Below, piece by piece: positions 8,360-17,271 of a stretch of 64,000 nucleotides of DNA. Below the pieces are notes generated by a model, which was not told where the DNA came from, did not search any database, and was given only the letters and a program-made list of their open reading frames with translations. The DNA lies in NCBI GenBank assembly GCA_963844325.1, contig CAWJNV010000002.1, positions 6,510,001-6,574,000 of the forward strand, written 5' to 3'. The number at the start of each line of letters is the position of its first letter. The stretch's first letter is position 1. The position numbers and the translations under genes were made by a program. The stretch comes from CADCTQ01 sp963844325 (GTDB taxonomy: Bacteria; Bacteroidota; Bacteroidia; Cytophagales; 172606-1).

Positions 8360-9223
8360 TCAGGCCCGGTACCCGAACACGTCCAGTTGCAGGTCCATGC
8401 CCAGCATCAGTTCCCGCTGCACGTAGGGCCTGGGCCGGGTGTACGCTTCGTGAACGTGGTACCGGAACCCGGAACGGGTGAGGATGGACAGGATTTCGTT
8501 CAGCCGCTGCGGCTCGGCACTGTGGGAATGGTACTCGATGAAAATGTGCTCCACCCCCCCGAGGGCGTCCTGGCAATCCAGCAACACCTCATACTCGGCG
8601 CCTTCAATGTCAATCTTGAGGAAATCGACCGGGCGGTCCAGCAGCAGGTCCCGGAGCCGCCGCGCGGGTACGCGTACCAGGCTGGCCTCGTCCTCGGGTT
8701 TGGGAATGCGGCCCGAGAATCCGCCTTCTACCAGGAACTCGATGAAGCCGTTCGTTTTCCAGATGGCTTCCCCGAACACGGTGACCTCCGTAAACCCGAA
8801 GGCCGCGACGTTGCGCCGGAGCACGTTGCAGATGTTCTGGTCGGGCTCAAAGGCCACCACGGACGCTTTCGGGTACAGGTGCTTGAAGTAGATGACGCTC
8901 AGCCCGATATTGGCCCCGCAGTCGATGATGAACGGCGTTTCGGTACCGGCCTTGAACTCGTAAATTCCCTTGTCGAATATCTCGTGGCTGCCGCCCAAGA
9001 ACGTGCAGGCATCCACCACTTCGATGGGGCGGTCAAGGAGGGTAGTCCGGGTAGGAGTGTAGCGGGGCATTTCCAGCAAACGCAGGCGTTCCTGTTCGGC
9101 GGCCCGGGCCAGTTGCCGGGCCCGTTCCTGTTCCGGGCTTCGTCCGTTGGGGCTTTGCTTTGCGTAGCCGGCTTTCCGGGCTCCGGCCTTCAGCTTTCCG
9201 TTGATGTATTGGAGTAAGTTCAT
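8360..9223 (-). CDS. FkbM family methyltransferase
   Basis: A 287-residue protein with the FkbM signature. IIDCGANIGLSVIYF near 97-111 is motif I, VVAFEPDQNICNVL follows with the acidic SAM ribose ligand, and DFLKIDIEGAEYEVL near 190-205 is the diagnostic FkbM segment. The first 60 residues are basic and Arg/Glu rich. FkbM-type enzymes are O-methyltransferases frequently found in polysaccharide clusters, acting on sugar hydroxyls. Neighbours are another methyltransferase (67 nt downstream) and a GT-like gene upstream. Confidence 0.9.
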   Translation of the reverse strand: MNLLQYINGKLKAGARKAGYAKQSPNGRSPEQERARQLARAAEQERLRLLEMPRYTPTRTTLLDRPIEVVDACTFLGGSHEIFDKGIYEFKAGTETPFIIDCGANIGLSVIYFKHLYPKASVVAFEPDQNICNVLRRNVAAFGFTEVTVFGEAIWKTNGFIEFLVEGGFSGRIPKPEDEASLVRVPARRLRDLLLDRPVDFLKIDIEGAEYEVLLDCQDALGGVEHIFIEYHSHSAEPQRLNEILSILTRSGFRYHVHEAYTRPRPYVQRELMLGMDLQLDVFGYRA

Positions 9224-9254
9224 TTCAATTGTTTCTATTCCGCCCGGGAGCGGG

Positions 9255-10139
9255 TTATGCAGTGTACTGGGGGGTTGCCCCGTCAGGCGTTTTGGGCTTC
9301 CCCTTCCCCGCTATTTTTTTGTAGAGGTCCATCACGCCCGGCGGCACCAGGTACCGGGCCGTTGCAATCTTGAGCCGCAGCCCCAGGCCGGGGGGATTCT
9401 CGTCCGGCTCAGGCGCCGCCGCCGGCGGGTTGTCGCCGGCCCGGGGCAGAAAGAGCCAGTTATCCAGGTGCACCACGTAGTGGAAGTCCAGGTCATCAAA
9501 CGACCGGTACAGGGCAAAAGGGCTGTGGAAGTGCGCAAAGGCTGATTCCATGGCCGCCGACAAGATCAGGCCGCGGAACGTGGTATCGATCTGGCTGAGG
9601 GCGTACTTAAATTTTTGCCGGGAAAGGATCAGCAAGCCGGAGTGCGGATTGAGGGCTACCCGCAACGCGTGTCCCTGGTATTGCTTACACTGGAAAGTCC
9701 ACGTCCCCATTGCCAGCAGATCAACGCAGTATTTTTCCCCGTCGTCGGAGATCTCCAGCCGGTTTGGCAGCAACACTTCGTTGACCAGCGACTCCCGGTC
9801 GAAGGTGACGACGTTGAGAAACGTTTCCCGGGGCAGCAGTACGTCATCTTCAATGTTGATGAAATAATCGTATTCGTCCTGGTACTGCACCATGTGGTTC
9901 AGGCTTTCGTAGATCAGCAGCGTGGGATTGTGCTTCACGTGCGACAGATCAATGTCGGGCGGCAAGAGGCTCTTCGACGGGATGCCGCAGATCTTGATTT
10001 CGATGTCTCCCACATTGCGCAACTGGTCAATGCACTGGGCTACTTTCTGCCGCCGCACCGCGGCGTCCTGCGTGGAAGATTTGCCTTCAAAGAATTCGCT
10101 TTGGCCGTAGAAGTGATTTACGTAACACAATACTTTCAT
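9255..10139 (-). CDS. Putative glycosyltransferase, GT-A-like, family not recognised
   Basis: A 294-residue soluble protein that I cannot place in a named family. It starts MKVLCYVNHFYG, has a polar first third, then FINIEDDVLLPRETF with the acidic triplet at 97-99, and a tryptophan/phenylalanine-rich second half (LDDLDFHYVVHLDNW type region). The strand-EDD-loop arrangement is what a GT-A metal site looks like, and the gene is embedded between a GT2 and an FkbM gene with gaps of 9 and 31 nt. A glycosyltransferase role is inference from motif and context only. Confidence 0.65.
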   Translation of the reverse strand: MKVLCYVNHFYGQSEFFEGKSSTQDAAVRRQKVAQCIDQLRNVGDIEIKICGIPSKSLLPPDIDLSHVKHNPTLLIYESLNHMVQYQDEYDYFINIEDDVLLPRETFLNVVTFDRESLVNEVLLPNRLEISDDGEKYCVDLLAMGTWTFQCKQYQGHALRVALNPHSGLLILSRQKFKYALSQIDTTFRGLILSAAMESAFAHFHSPFALYRSFDDLDFHYVVHLDNWLFLPRAGDNPPAAAPEPDENPPGLGLRLKIATARYLVPPGVMDLYKKIAGKGKPKTPDGATPQYTA

Positions 10140-10148
10140 AACGTCAGA

Positions 10149-11111
10149 TCAGTAAGCCACGCGGGACTTCAGCTTGTTTTTGGTCGTGGTGTATTTCTGC
10201 AGCAGGCCGGGGTACAACACCCGCAACGCCCGGAAAAGGATGCGCTTGCTGCCGGCCGGTTGCTCCACCAGGGTGTGCCACAGGGCCCGTCTGGCGGCGT
10301 ACCGGCCGGAGCGTGGGTAGCCGGCCTGCTGCATGCGTTCGGCAAAGGACAAATAATACGCGGCAAGCGGTTCGCCCGTGTGCCGGCGGATTTCGGCGGG
10401 CGGCACCTCTTTGAGGAAACGGAGCCGGAGGGCGTCATTTTCGGCCAGTACGGTCTGCTTCACGGTCACCTGTCCCATCATTTCGTGCAGCCGCACCTGC
10501 ACGAGTTTCTCGGGCAGGTGGTAGAAGGCATACCGGGAGGCAAGCCGGTAGATCATCTCAACGTCCTGGGAGGTGCGCAACGCCTGGTCGAACAAACCCA
10601 CCTCCGCAAAGCAGGCGCTGGGCACCAGCGCCGTGCAGAAATGCAGGAGCCAGCCCCGGATGAATTCGACCTTGAACCGTTCGGGCGTCACCGGCGGGCA
10701 GCGGTGTTCGCCGGTGAGGGTGCCCTGGTCGTCCACGTAATCCTGGTCGGCGTACAGCACCACAGTCTTGTCGGGCAGGCCGGCCAGAAACTGCACCTGG
10801 GCCTCTATCTTACGGGGGTGGTACAAGTCATCGTGGCTGAGCCACGAAAAATACGTGCCCCGCATTTTTTCGATGCCCAGGTTGAGGGCGGTGGCTACGC
10901 CCCCGTTTTCTTTCGAGAAGTAGCGGATGCGGTCGCCGTAGCCCAGCGCAACGGCTGCGGTGCTGCCTTCGTCCCGGGAGCCGTCGTTGACCACGATCAC
11001 CTCCACGTGCGGGTACGTCTGGGCCAGGGCGCTTTCAATGGCCTGGCCCAGGTAATTGGCGCCGTTGTATACCGGAATGATGATGGAAACCAGCGGATTG
11101 AACGCAGTCAT
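10149..11111 (-). CDS. Glycosyltransferase family 2
   Basis: A 320-residue GT2. VSIIIPVYNGANYL at 8-21, VVNDGSRD at 40-47, the ENGGVATALNLG segment at 68-79 and SHDD at 92-95 form the canonical nucleotide-sugar and metal site. Near residue 150, SACFAEVGLFDQALRTSQDVEM resembles the catalytic-base region of WfgS/WfeV-like O-antigen transferases. The last 80 residues are basic (ARRALWHTLVE) and may bind membrane. It lies directly downstream of the UDP-sugar epimerase gene. Confidence 0.9.
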   Translation of the reverse strand: MTAFNPLVSIIIPVYNGANYLGQAIESALAQTYPHVEVIVVNDGSRDEGSTAAVALGYGDRIRYFSKENGGVATALNLGIEKMRGTYFSWLSHDDLYHPRKIEAQVQFLAGLPDKTVVLYADQDYVDDQGTLTGEHRCPPVTPERFKVEFIRGWLLHFCTALVPSACFAEVGLFDQALRTSQDVEMIYRLASRYAFYHLPEKLVQVRLHEMMGQVTVKQTVLAENDALRLRFLKEVPPAEIRRHTGEPLAAYYLSFAERMQQAGYPRSGRYAARRALWHTLVEQPAGSKRILFRALRVLYPGLLQKYTTTKNKLKSRVAY

Positions 11112-11178
11112 GGGTGAAAGGCCTTCGGCGTCGGGCGGTTAGGTAAATGGGTAGTGGATCGCTTGCCGCGCGGGGGCA

Positions 11179-12261
11179 TCAGTACCGGTAACTGAGCACC
11201 GTATTGACGACCGTCCGGCTGACGTGGGCCACCAGGTACTCCGGGGGCGGCGTCCAGTCGAACTGTTTGCGGGTGACCGCCCGCACGGCGCGGGCAATGG
11301 CGTCGGGCTGGCAGCCGGCAATGAAGTTGGAACCCACTTCAACGGTTTCCGGCCGTTCGGTCACGTCGCGGAGGGTCACGTTGGGTACGTTGAACAGGCA
11401 GCATTCTTCCTGCACGGTACCGCTGTCACTGAGCACGCAGAAGGCATTCTTCTCCAGGTGCACGAAGTCGAACAGGCCCAGCGGCTCGATGGCCGTCACC
11501 CGGGTTTCGTCGAGGCTTTTGCCCTGCCGGGCCAGTTGCGACCGGGTGCGGGGGTGCAGGCTGCAAATCACGGGCATCCCGTACTCGTCGCGCAGCGCGT
11601 AGAGGGCTTCCACGAGGCTTTGCAGCCGCGCGGGGTCGTCCACGTTTTCGGCGCGGTGCAGGGTGACCAGGAAAAACGACCCGGCCTGCACGCCCAGCGA
11701 CTGCCCCACCCGGCTCGCTCCGATCTGCGGGCTGAAATGGTCGAGTACCTCCTTGATGGGGTTGCCCGTCACGTAGATGCGGTTGCCGGCAATGCCCTCG
11801 CGGAGCAGGTTGGCCCGGCTGCGTTCGGTGTAGGGCAGCAGTACGTCGCTGCAATGGTCGATGATGCGCCGGTTTACTTCTTCGGGCACCCGGTCGTCGA
11901 AGCAACGGTTGCCGGCTTCCATGTGGTAGACCGGGATGCCCATGCGCTTGGCGGCAATGGCCGAAAGAGCACTGTTGGTATCGCCCAGCAGCAGCAGGCG
12001 GTCGGGCCGCTCCTGGCGCAGCACCCGTTCGCAGCCCACCAGGATTTTGCCCACCTGCTCCATGAGGGTGTCGGACCGCGACTCCAGCACGTGGTCGGGC
12101 TGCCGCAGCCCCAGTTCCTCGAAGAATATTTCGCTCAGGGTGCGGTCGTAGTTCTGCCCGGTGTGCACCACCACCAGCTTGCACAGTTGGTCGAGCACCG
12201 GGATGATGAGGCTCAGCCGGATGATTTCGGGCCGGGTCCCCAGGATAACCATGATTTTCAT
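11179..12261 (-). CDS. wecB: UDP-N-acetylglucosamine 2-epimerase (non-hydrolysing type)
   Basis: A 360-residue GT-B-fold epimerase that inverts C2 of a UDP-N-acetyl-aminosugar. The motifs in order are GTRPEIIRL at 8-16, HTGQNYD, GDTNSAL, HMEAGNR, the TLHRAENVDD catalytic region, SDSGTVQEE and TERPET near the C-terminus. ATG at 12261 is chosen because the further open frame is a shadow, and it overlaps the stop of the upstream dehydratase gene by 4 nt. Together with the two preceding genes it matches the CapE-F-G / WbvB-R-D style cassettes, so the likely substrate is a UDP-6-deoxy-L-aminosugar rather than UDP-GlcNAc itself. The symbol denotes the family, not proven substrate. Confidence 0.9.
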   Translation of the reverse strand: MKIMVILGTRPEIIRLSLIIPVLDQLCKLVVVHTGQNYDRTLSEIFFEELGLRQPDHVLESRSDTLMEQVGKILVGCERVLRQERPDRLLLLGDTNSALSAIAAKRMGIPVYHMEAGNRCFDDRVPEEVNRRIIDHCSDVLLPYTERSRANLLREGIAGNRIYVTGNPIKEVLDHFSPQIGASRVGQSLGVQAGSFFLVTLHRAENVDDPARLQSLVEALYALRDEYGMPVICSLHPRTRSQLARQGKSLDETRVTAIEPLGLFDFVHLEKNAFCVLSDSGTVQEECCLFNVPNVTLRDVTERPETVEVGSNFIAGCQPDAIARAVRAVTRKQFDWTPPPEYLVAHVSRTVVNTVLSYRY

Positions 12262-13322
12262 CGCAGAAATTCTCCTTCCTCCACCAGTTCCTGGCCGATG
12301 AGCAGGTTGTAGCGTTGCAGCAGTTCGCGGGTGCCGGCCAGGTCGAGCACCGTATCGGCCGAACTGTACTCCCTGGGCAGCGCCGGGCCGCCCTCGGCGC
12401 CCTGGACCAGTTCGGGCAGCATGGGCTTGATGGCGTAGTAGTCGCCCCGGTCGTAGGTCCGCCACGCCTCCTCGTCGGAAACCATGATTTCGTGGACCTT
12501 CTCACCGGGACGGATGCCGGAAACCACCAGCCGCACGTTCCGCTCGCCGATGAGGGCTTTGGCGACGTTGAGCATGCTGGCCGCGGGCACCCTGGGCACA
12601 ATCGTCTCCCCGGGCGCGGCCCTTTCCATCGCAAACACGATGGTGTCGACGGCCCGCTCCAGCGGCAGCAGAAAACGCGTCATCTCTTCGGTGGTCACCG
12701 TAACGGGGCCCCCGTTTTTGATCTGGTCGTGGAACAGCGGAATGACCGACCCGCGGGACGCCAGCACGTTGCCGTAGCGCACGCAGATGAAGCGGGTGTG
12801 GGGCACGGTGATGTTGGCGGCAATGAAGATCCGCTCCTGCAGGGCTTTGGTCATGCCCATCACGTTCACGGGCTTGCAGGCTTTGTCGGTCGAAACGCCC
12901 ACCACGGTCTCGACGGGCAGGTCCATTTCCCGGATGGCCCGCACGATGTTTTCGGCGCCGGCAATGTTGGTCTGCACGGCCTCGTAGGGGAAGTACTCGC
13001 AGGAAGGCACCTGTTTGAGGGCGGCGGCGTTGATGACGATGTCCGCCTTTTTGAGCACGGCCGCCACCGAGTGGTAGTCCCGCACGTCGCCGATGCGGAA
13101 CTCCAGCAGTTGTTCGAAGTTGTGGTAAATGGTTTCGTCGGTAACCTTCCGTTTCTGCTGGTACTCCACCCGCATGTAGTGCTGTTTGGCCTCGTCGCGG
13201 GAAAAAATGATAATCTTTTTGGGTTTGCCGTGCCGGCCCGACAACAGTCTCCTGGTCAATACCTTTCCCAGGGAACCGGTGCCGCCCGTCACGACGATTG
13301 TTTTGTTATCGAATACAGCCAT
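12258..13322 (-). CDS. capE: UDP-GlcNAc 4,6-dehydratase / 5-epimerase (CapE/WbvB type)
   Basis: A 354-residue short-chain dehydrogenase of the CapE/WbjB/FlaA1 group. NAD(P)-binding TGGTGSLG is at 12-19. The active-site region VSTDKACKPVNVMGMTK has TDK followed by M-x3-K, the methionine replacing the usual SDR tyrosine as in this enzyme group. The C-terminal EEMTRFLLPLERAV motif is also characteristic. The family converts UDP-GlcNAc to a UDP-4-keto-6-deoxy-L-aminohexose, the first step to L-FucNAc, L-QuiNAc or L-RhaNAc. It overlaps the epimerase gene by 4 nt and begins 1 nt from the reductase gene, so the three are a tight unit. Confidence 0.88.
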   Translation of the reverse strand: MAVFDNKTIVVTGGTGSLGKVLTRRLLSGRHGKPKKIIIFSRDEAKQHYMRVEYQQKRKVTDETIYHNFEQLLEFRIGDVRDYHSVAAVLKKADIVINAAALKQVPSCEYFPYEAVQTNIAGAENIVRAIREMDLPVETVVGVSTDKACKPVNVMGMTKALQERIFIAANITVPHTRFICVRYGNVLASRGSVIPLFHDQIKNGGPVTVTTEEMTRFLLPLERAVDTIVFAMERAAPGETIVPRVPAASMLNVAKALIGERNVRLVVSGIRPGEKVHEIMVSDEEAWRTYDRGDYYAIKPMLPELVQGAEGGPALPREYSSADTVLDLAGTRELLQRYNLLIGQELVEEGEFLR

Positions 13323-14221
13323 TATGCTTGTGTTTTATAAGAAAAAGTATGCTTGTAGTCCTCGTGCATGCGGCGCACCAGCTCGGGCCACGCGGGGGCC
13401 CGGTACCCGGTGACGGCGCTGAATCGCTGCCCGTCCATGGACCGGTCGCACGTGAAGGCATCGTCGGGTAAAATGGTGATGCGTTTTCCGTACGCATCGG
13501 CGACCAGTTGCAGCAGGTCGTACTTGTTGATGGGGGCCGAAGCCACCTGGTACAGCCCCCGCAGCGACGGGTCGGGGATCACGCACGATTCGAGAATCCG
13601 CGCAATTTCCACCGTGGGGAAGCCGGAATAGATGGCTTTGCGGAAACCCTTTACCTGGCCCTCCTGGGCGAGAAACCACTCCACGAGCCCGAAGCGGGTG
13701 CCCAGTTCGTGCCCGATGATGGAAGTACGCAGGGTCAGGCAGTGGTCGTAGGCGTGCAGTTCGCCCAGGTATTTGGTCCGTCCGTACAGGTCGGTGGCGT
13801 CGGAGGGGTCGGCCTCGGCATAGTTGCCCCGCAGCCCGCTGAATACGCAGTCGGTGCTGATGTGCACCAGGCGGGCCCCGGCCGCCCCGCACATCCGGGC
13901 CAGCTGGTGCGGAAACAACGCGTTGACGGTAATGGACGTAACCGGGTCGGTGGCTTCCCTGAGCTGCTTGATGATGCCGATGCAGTTGATGACCACTTGC
14001 GGACGCGCTTTCCGGATGGCCGCCTCGACGGTATCGGGGGCGAAAGCATCCACCCCGTCAATGATGGCAGCCGGCCCGGCCGGCGCGGTTTCCGCCAGGG
14101 CGGGGTTGGGCCTGCGTACGGTTCCCGTCACCTCGTAGGCGGGGTGGGCCGCAAAGTGGCGCCACAGGGCCGAGCCCAGCATGCCGTTTATGCCCAGAAT
14201 CAGAAGTGGAGTGGTTGGCAT
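13322..14221 (-). CDS. RmlD-like NAD(P)-dependent sugar reductase (WbvR/CapF-like)
   Basis: A 299-residue SDR of the dTDP-4-dehydrorhamnose reductase type. LILGINGMLGSAL at 6-18 is the cofactor loop, HISTDCVFSG the serine/threonine region and YGRTKYLGE the Y-x3-K catalytic pair. CapF proteins from fucosamine pathways are longer and carry a C-terminal cupin domain; this one ends about 70 residues earlier without one. It therefore looks more like WbvR/RmlD, which reduces C4 of the 4-keto intermediate. The product is probably UDP-L-RhaNAc, epimerised to UDP-L-QuiNAc by the last gene of the cassette; that assignment is inference. Confidence 0.82.
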   Translation of the reverse strand: MPTTPLLILGINGMLGSALWRHFAAHPAYEVTGTVRRPNPALAETAPAGPAAIIDGVDAFAPDTVEAAIRKARPQVVINCIGIIKQLREATDPVTSITVNALFPHQLARMCGAAGARLVHISTDCVFSGLRGNYAEADPSDATDLYGRTKYLGELHAYDHCLTLRTSIIGHELGTRFGLVEWFLAQEGQVKGFRKAIYSGFPTVEIARILESCVIPDPSLRGLYQVASAPINKYDLLQLVADAYGKRITILPDDAFTCDRSMDGQRFSAVTGYRAPAWPELVRRMHEDYKHTFSYKTQA

Positions 14222-14922
14222 CAGGGCTTTATTTTACTGACCAGATCAATTGCTTTGTCGACCATGTTGTGCACCACCTGCCTTTTCGACTTGCGGCGGG
14301 CCGCCCCCACGCCGGCGGGCTTTTCGGGTTCGGCATCCGGCAGCGTTTTAATGGCCCACAGCGCCCCGTACGGCGTTTCGAACGGCTTGCCCACGTTGTT
14401 TGTCGTGTGGAACACTTTGGCTATGTACAAATCCCAGGTAGCGTCGAAGTCTTCAGGTTGCCAGCCGGATTTGTGCTCCTGCCAGGCGCCGCCGTCGAGG
14501 CCCCAGGCGTCCTTCCCGTCGGGGTGGTGCTGGGGCAGAAAGCCCAGCGGCGTGAAAATCACCATCTGCCGGCGGATCTTCCTGATCGACTGGGCAATCA
14601 GGTCCAGTGCCTCCTGCTTTTCCAGGTGCTCCACCACGTCGATCAGAAAAATGGAGTCTACCGACTTGTCGGGAATCAACTGCATGGCTTCGCCCCAGGT
14701 GGCCTTGAGGATCACGTACTGCTTGCCCGATTTGTCGCTTTCAATCTTCTTCTGCAAGTGCTCCACGTATTGTTGAAAGGGCTCACAGCAGATGTGCACC
14801 CGGGGCCGCACGTAGTGCTGGGGCATGATGCCGCAGCCAATGTCGAGCAACACGTCTACGGGCTTCAGTTTGGAAAGGGCCACCGGGAACAATTCGTCTT
14901 TTTCCAGGAAGGATATGCTCAT
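14221..14922 (-). CDS. Class I SAM-dependent methyltransferase
   Basis: A 233-residue enzyme. VLLDIGCGIMPQHY near 24-37 is motif I, ICCEPFQQYVEHL provides the ribose-binding acidic residue and FLIDVVEHLEKQEA is motif IV. The last 40 residues are basic (RRKSKRQVVHNM) and may associate with membrane. Its ATG is 19 nt downstream of the wzt stop, and its stop shares one base (TGATG) with the start of the sugar reductase. Its position between the exporter ATPase and the sugar cassette suggests a glycan methyltransferase, possibly a chain terminator. Confidence 0.83.
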   Translation of the reverse strand: MSISFLEKDELFPVALSKLKPVDVLLDIGCGIMPQHYVRPRVHICCEPFQQYVEHLQKKIESDKSGKQYVILKATWGEAMQLIPDKSVDSIFLIDVVEHLEKQEALDLIAQSIRKIRRQMVIFTPLGFLPQHHPDGKDAWGLDGGAWQEHKSGWQPEDFDATWDLYIAKVFHTTNNVGKPFETPYGALWAIKTLPDAEPEKPAGVGAARRKSKRQVVHNMVDKAIDLVSKIKP

Positions 14923-14940
14923 ATAACTATTTTTTTCGTG

Positions 14941-16236
14941 CTAGGTTAAACTGTACTGGGCCGTATTCCACGCCAGCAACGGCCGGATGGCGCCCCCGAA
15001 AATTCCTTCGTAGTCCCCCCGGATCGTGCCGGCATCGCGGATCTCCATTTTGAGCGCGTGCTGGGCCGTCGCAAAATCCGAGTAGCCCCGGCCAAACAGG
15101 TTGATGCTCACGTTGATCCTGCCGTTGTTGAGCAGGTTGCCCGGAATCCGGCAGGTGCTCTTGTAATCGCCGGGCTGCATCACCTTGCCGTAAAAATTAG
15201 ACTCCAGGTTGTTGAGGGAACTCAGGATGCAGTTGCCTTCCTCGTCGTACAGGATAACGGTGAGCCCAACGTAACTGCTGCGTTTGGTGACGCGAAAGTC
15301 AATTTCGAAGACAAAGGGGGTATCCGTGTATATTTTATGGAGGGGATTGCCCGTTTCGTCGCAGGCCGCTACCCGCAGCAACTCCGCATCCGCGTTGCGG
15401 GGGCCCTGCCCGGGCTCCCACGCCGCCACGTAATTGTACTGCTCCGAAGACTGCTCTTCGTTGCGGGCGTTGTAGTAGTTCACCGCGCTCTGTACGTCCG
15501 TGTCTTCGACCAGGCGCCCCTGCTCAAACACCAGGCCCCGGTTGCAGAACGATTTGATGGCCCCCATGCCGTGGCTCACGAACAGGATTGTGCGGCCTTC
15601 CTTGTGGGCCACGTCGTCCATCTTGCCCAGACACTTGCGCTGGAAGGCGGCGTCGCCCACGGCCAGTACTTCGTCGAGGATGAGGATTTCGGACTCCAGG
15701 TGGGCGGCCACCGAAAAAGCCAGCCGCACGTACATGCCCGACGAATACCGCTTTACGGGCGTATCGATGAACCGTTCGATGCCCGAAAAGGCGATGATCT
15801 CGTCCAGTTTCTGCTGCACTTCGCGCTTGGTCATGCCCAGGATGGCGCCGTTGAGGAAAATATTCTCCCGGCCCGTCAGGTCGGGGTTGAAGCCCGTGCC
15901 CACTTCGAGCAGCGAAGCGATGCGGCCCCGGACCCGGACCCGCCCCGTGGTGGGCAGCGTGATGCGCGACAGGATCTTGAGCAGCGTGGATTTGCCGGCC
16001 CCGTTCTTGCCGATGATGCCCAGCGCCTCGCCCTGCCGGATCTCGAAGCTCACCTCGCGCAAGGCCCAGAAGTCGGGGCCCGCGTCGCCGGCCGCGCCGT
16101 CTACCTTGGCGAACGGGTCTTCCCTGCCCCGCCGCCGGGCCCACCACCGCTGCAAATCACCCCGCAGCGACTGCGTGCCGATGCGGCCGAGCTGGTACCG
16201 TTTGGAAACGTTTTCTACTTTGACTACTACGGACAT
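14941..16236 (-). CDS. wzt: ABC transporter ATP-binding protein with C-terminal glycan-binding domain (Wzt)
   Basis: A 431-residue ATPase of the polysaccharide exporter. Residues 1-245 hold the ABC domain: Walker A GKNGAGKST near 75-83, the signature region YSSGMYVRLAFS (variant typical of Wzt/KpsT) and Walker B ILILDEVLAVGD. Residues 280-431 form a Wzt_C-like beta-sandwich (FEIDFRVTK, DYKSTCRIPGNLL), which in characterised systems recognises the modified non-reducing end of the chain before export. It partners the Wzm permease at 17272-18174. The presence of the C-domain suggests that a terminal modification, for example by a nearby methyltransferase, licenses export. Confidence 0.93.
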   Translation of the reverse strand: MSVVVKVENVSKRYQLGRIGTQSLRGDLQRWWARRRGREDPFAKVDGAAGDAGPDFWALREVSFEIRQGEALGIIGKNGAGKSTLLKILSRITLPTTGRVRVRGRIASLLEVGTGFNPDLTGRENIFLNGAILGMTKREVQQKLDEIIAFSGIERFIDTPVKRYSSGMYVRLAFSVAAHLESEILILDEVLAVGDAAFQRKCLGKMDDVAHKEGRTILFVSHGMGAIKSFCNRGLVFEQGRLVEDTDVQSAVNYYNARNEEQSSEQYNYVAAWEPGQGPRNADAELLRVAACDETGNPLHKIYTDTPFVFEIDFRVTKRSSYVGLTVILYDEEGNCILSSLNNLESNFYGKVMQPGDYKSTCRIPGNLLNNGRINVSINLFGRGYSDFATAQHALKMEIRDAGTIRGDYEGIFGGAIRPLLAWNTAQYSLT

Positions 16237-16242
16237 AATGCT

Positions 16243-17232
16243 TTACTGGGCCTCTTGGAAATAGGCGTTCACCGCCGTAAAATCGTAACTGCTGCCGGGA
16301 TCGATGCCCGCCTGCCGGGCCTGCTCCACCACGGCCCGGCCCTTTTCCAGCTGGTGCTGGTGCACATACGTCATGGCCTTGGCCGCCCACACAGAATTCC
16401 GCTTGTGGGGATGCACCAGTTGCAGGGAGTACGCGAAGGCGCGGTCCACTTCCGCGTCGGTAAAGTCGGCAAAGCCGTAGGAGCGGGCCAGGTCCGCCGG
16501 CGGAATCGGGCGGGTGTACCGGAACAGGGTGCTGCCCCCGTCCATGACGTCTTCCACCAGCGCGAAGTGGTCGCGGAACCGGTACATCAGCAGGTGAATC
16601 CAGGGGGTATAGAAGTGGGCAAAGTCCTGGTGCAGTACGTGGCTCTTGCCGGGGATGAGAAAGGGGAAAAAATCCCGCAGGATGGCGTTTGCCAGTTCCC
16701 AGCTCTTCATGGCGTCGATGAGCAGAAACTCAATGGGTTTGCGGGCCTTCCAGCCGAGTTGGCACAGGTCGCCGGCGTTCACGTCCACCATGTCGGCGTA
16801 GGGCTTGATCACCTCCCGGTACGCGTCCACGAAGCTGTCGCCCTCCTTGTATCTGCCGTCCAGGTACGACCCTTGCACGTTCATCCAGTCGCCCCAGATG
16901 AACAGGTCGTAGGCGTATATTTTCCGGTTTTTGCGGTCAAAGGTCTGGTTGGTCAGCAGTCCCTCGGCGAGGGGAACGGTGGTAGAGCCCAGCCAGCAGC
17001 CCAGGTCCACGATTTCGCCGGCGCCGGTGTAGCGCCGCGCGCCGTATTCGTTGAACAACCGGCGTTCCTGCGAGGTAGTCATGCCCAGCAGGTGCTTGAA
17101 GCGGTTGTCGGGCTTGCGGGCCTGCTTGCCGGTGACCAGCAGGTAGAGGGCCACCAGGGGCTTTACTTTCAGCAGGTTTTTTTTGATCCTGCTCTTGAGC
17201 GAAGTAGGTTGCATCAGCGGTTGGGTTGACAA
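16243..17232 (-). CDS. Putative SAM-dependent methyltransferase (TylF/MycF-like)
   Basis: A 329-residue protein. GEIVDLGCWLGSTTVPLAEG near residues 70-90 is a SAM-binding motif I, IYAYDLFIWGDWM follows, and EFLLIDAMKSWE near 180 with a downstream HVLHQDFAHF resembles the metal-dependent TylF/MycF sugar O-methyltransferase pattern (acidic ligands after the core). The C-terminal 100 residues are helical without motif. It lies between the wzm and wzt genes, 6 nt upstream of wzt, an unusual position that ties it to the exporter. It could modify the chain end recognised by Wzt. Confidence 0.75.
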   Translation of the reverse strand: MSTQPLMQPTSLKSRIKKNLLKVKPLVALYLLVTGKQARKPDNRFKHLLGMTTSQERRLFNEYGARRYTGAGEIVDLGCWLGSTTVPLAEGLLTNQTFDRKNRKIYAYDLFIWGDWMNVQGSYLDGRYKEGDSFVDAYREVIKPYADMVDVNAGDLCQLGWKARKPIEFLLIDAMKSWELANAILRDFFPFLIPGKSHVLHQDFAHFYTPWIHLLMYRFRDHFALVEDVMDGGSTLFRYTRPIPPADLARSYGFADFTDAEVDRAFAYSLQLVHPHKRNSVWAAKAMTYVHQHQLEKGRAVVEQARQAGIDPGSSYDFTAVNAYFQEAQ

Positions 17233-17271
17233 ATCAAAAAAATTCGGACGGAGGCGCGGGCCGTCCCGGTG

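Noticed and set aside
8292..8576. N-terminal extension of the methyltransferase at 7473
   Set aside because: Runs over the FkbM gene in another frame and is not protein-like; ATG at 8291 fits the family.
15058..17229. 723-codon open frame antisense to wzt and the TylF-like gene
   Set aside because: It lies opposite two genes with clear motifs; high GC produces long antisense frames. Composition (His/Val/Arg rich, no domains) is that of a shadow.
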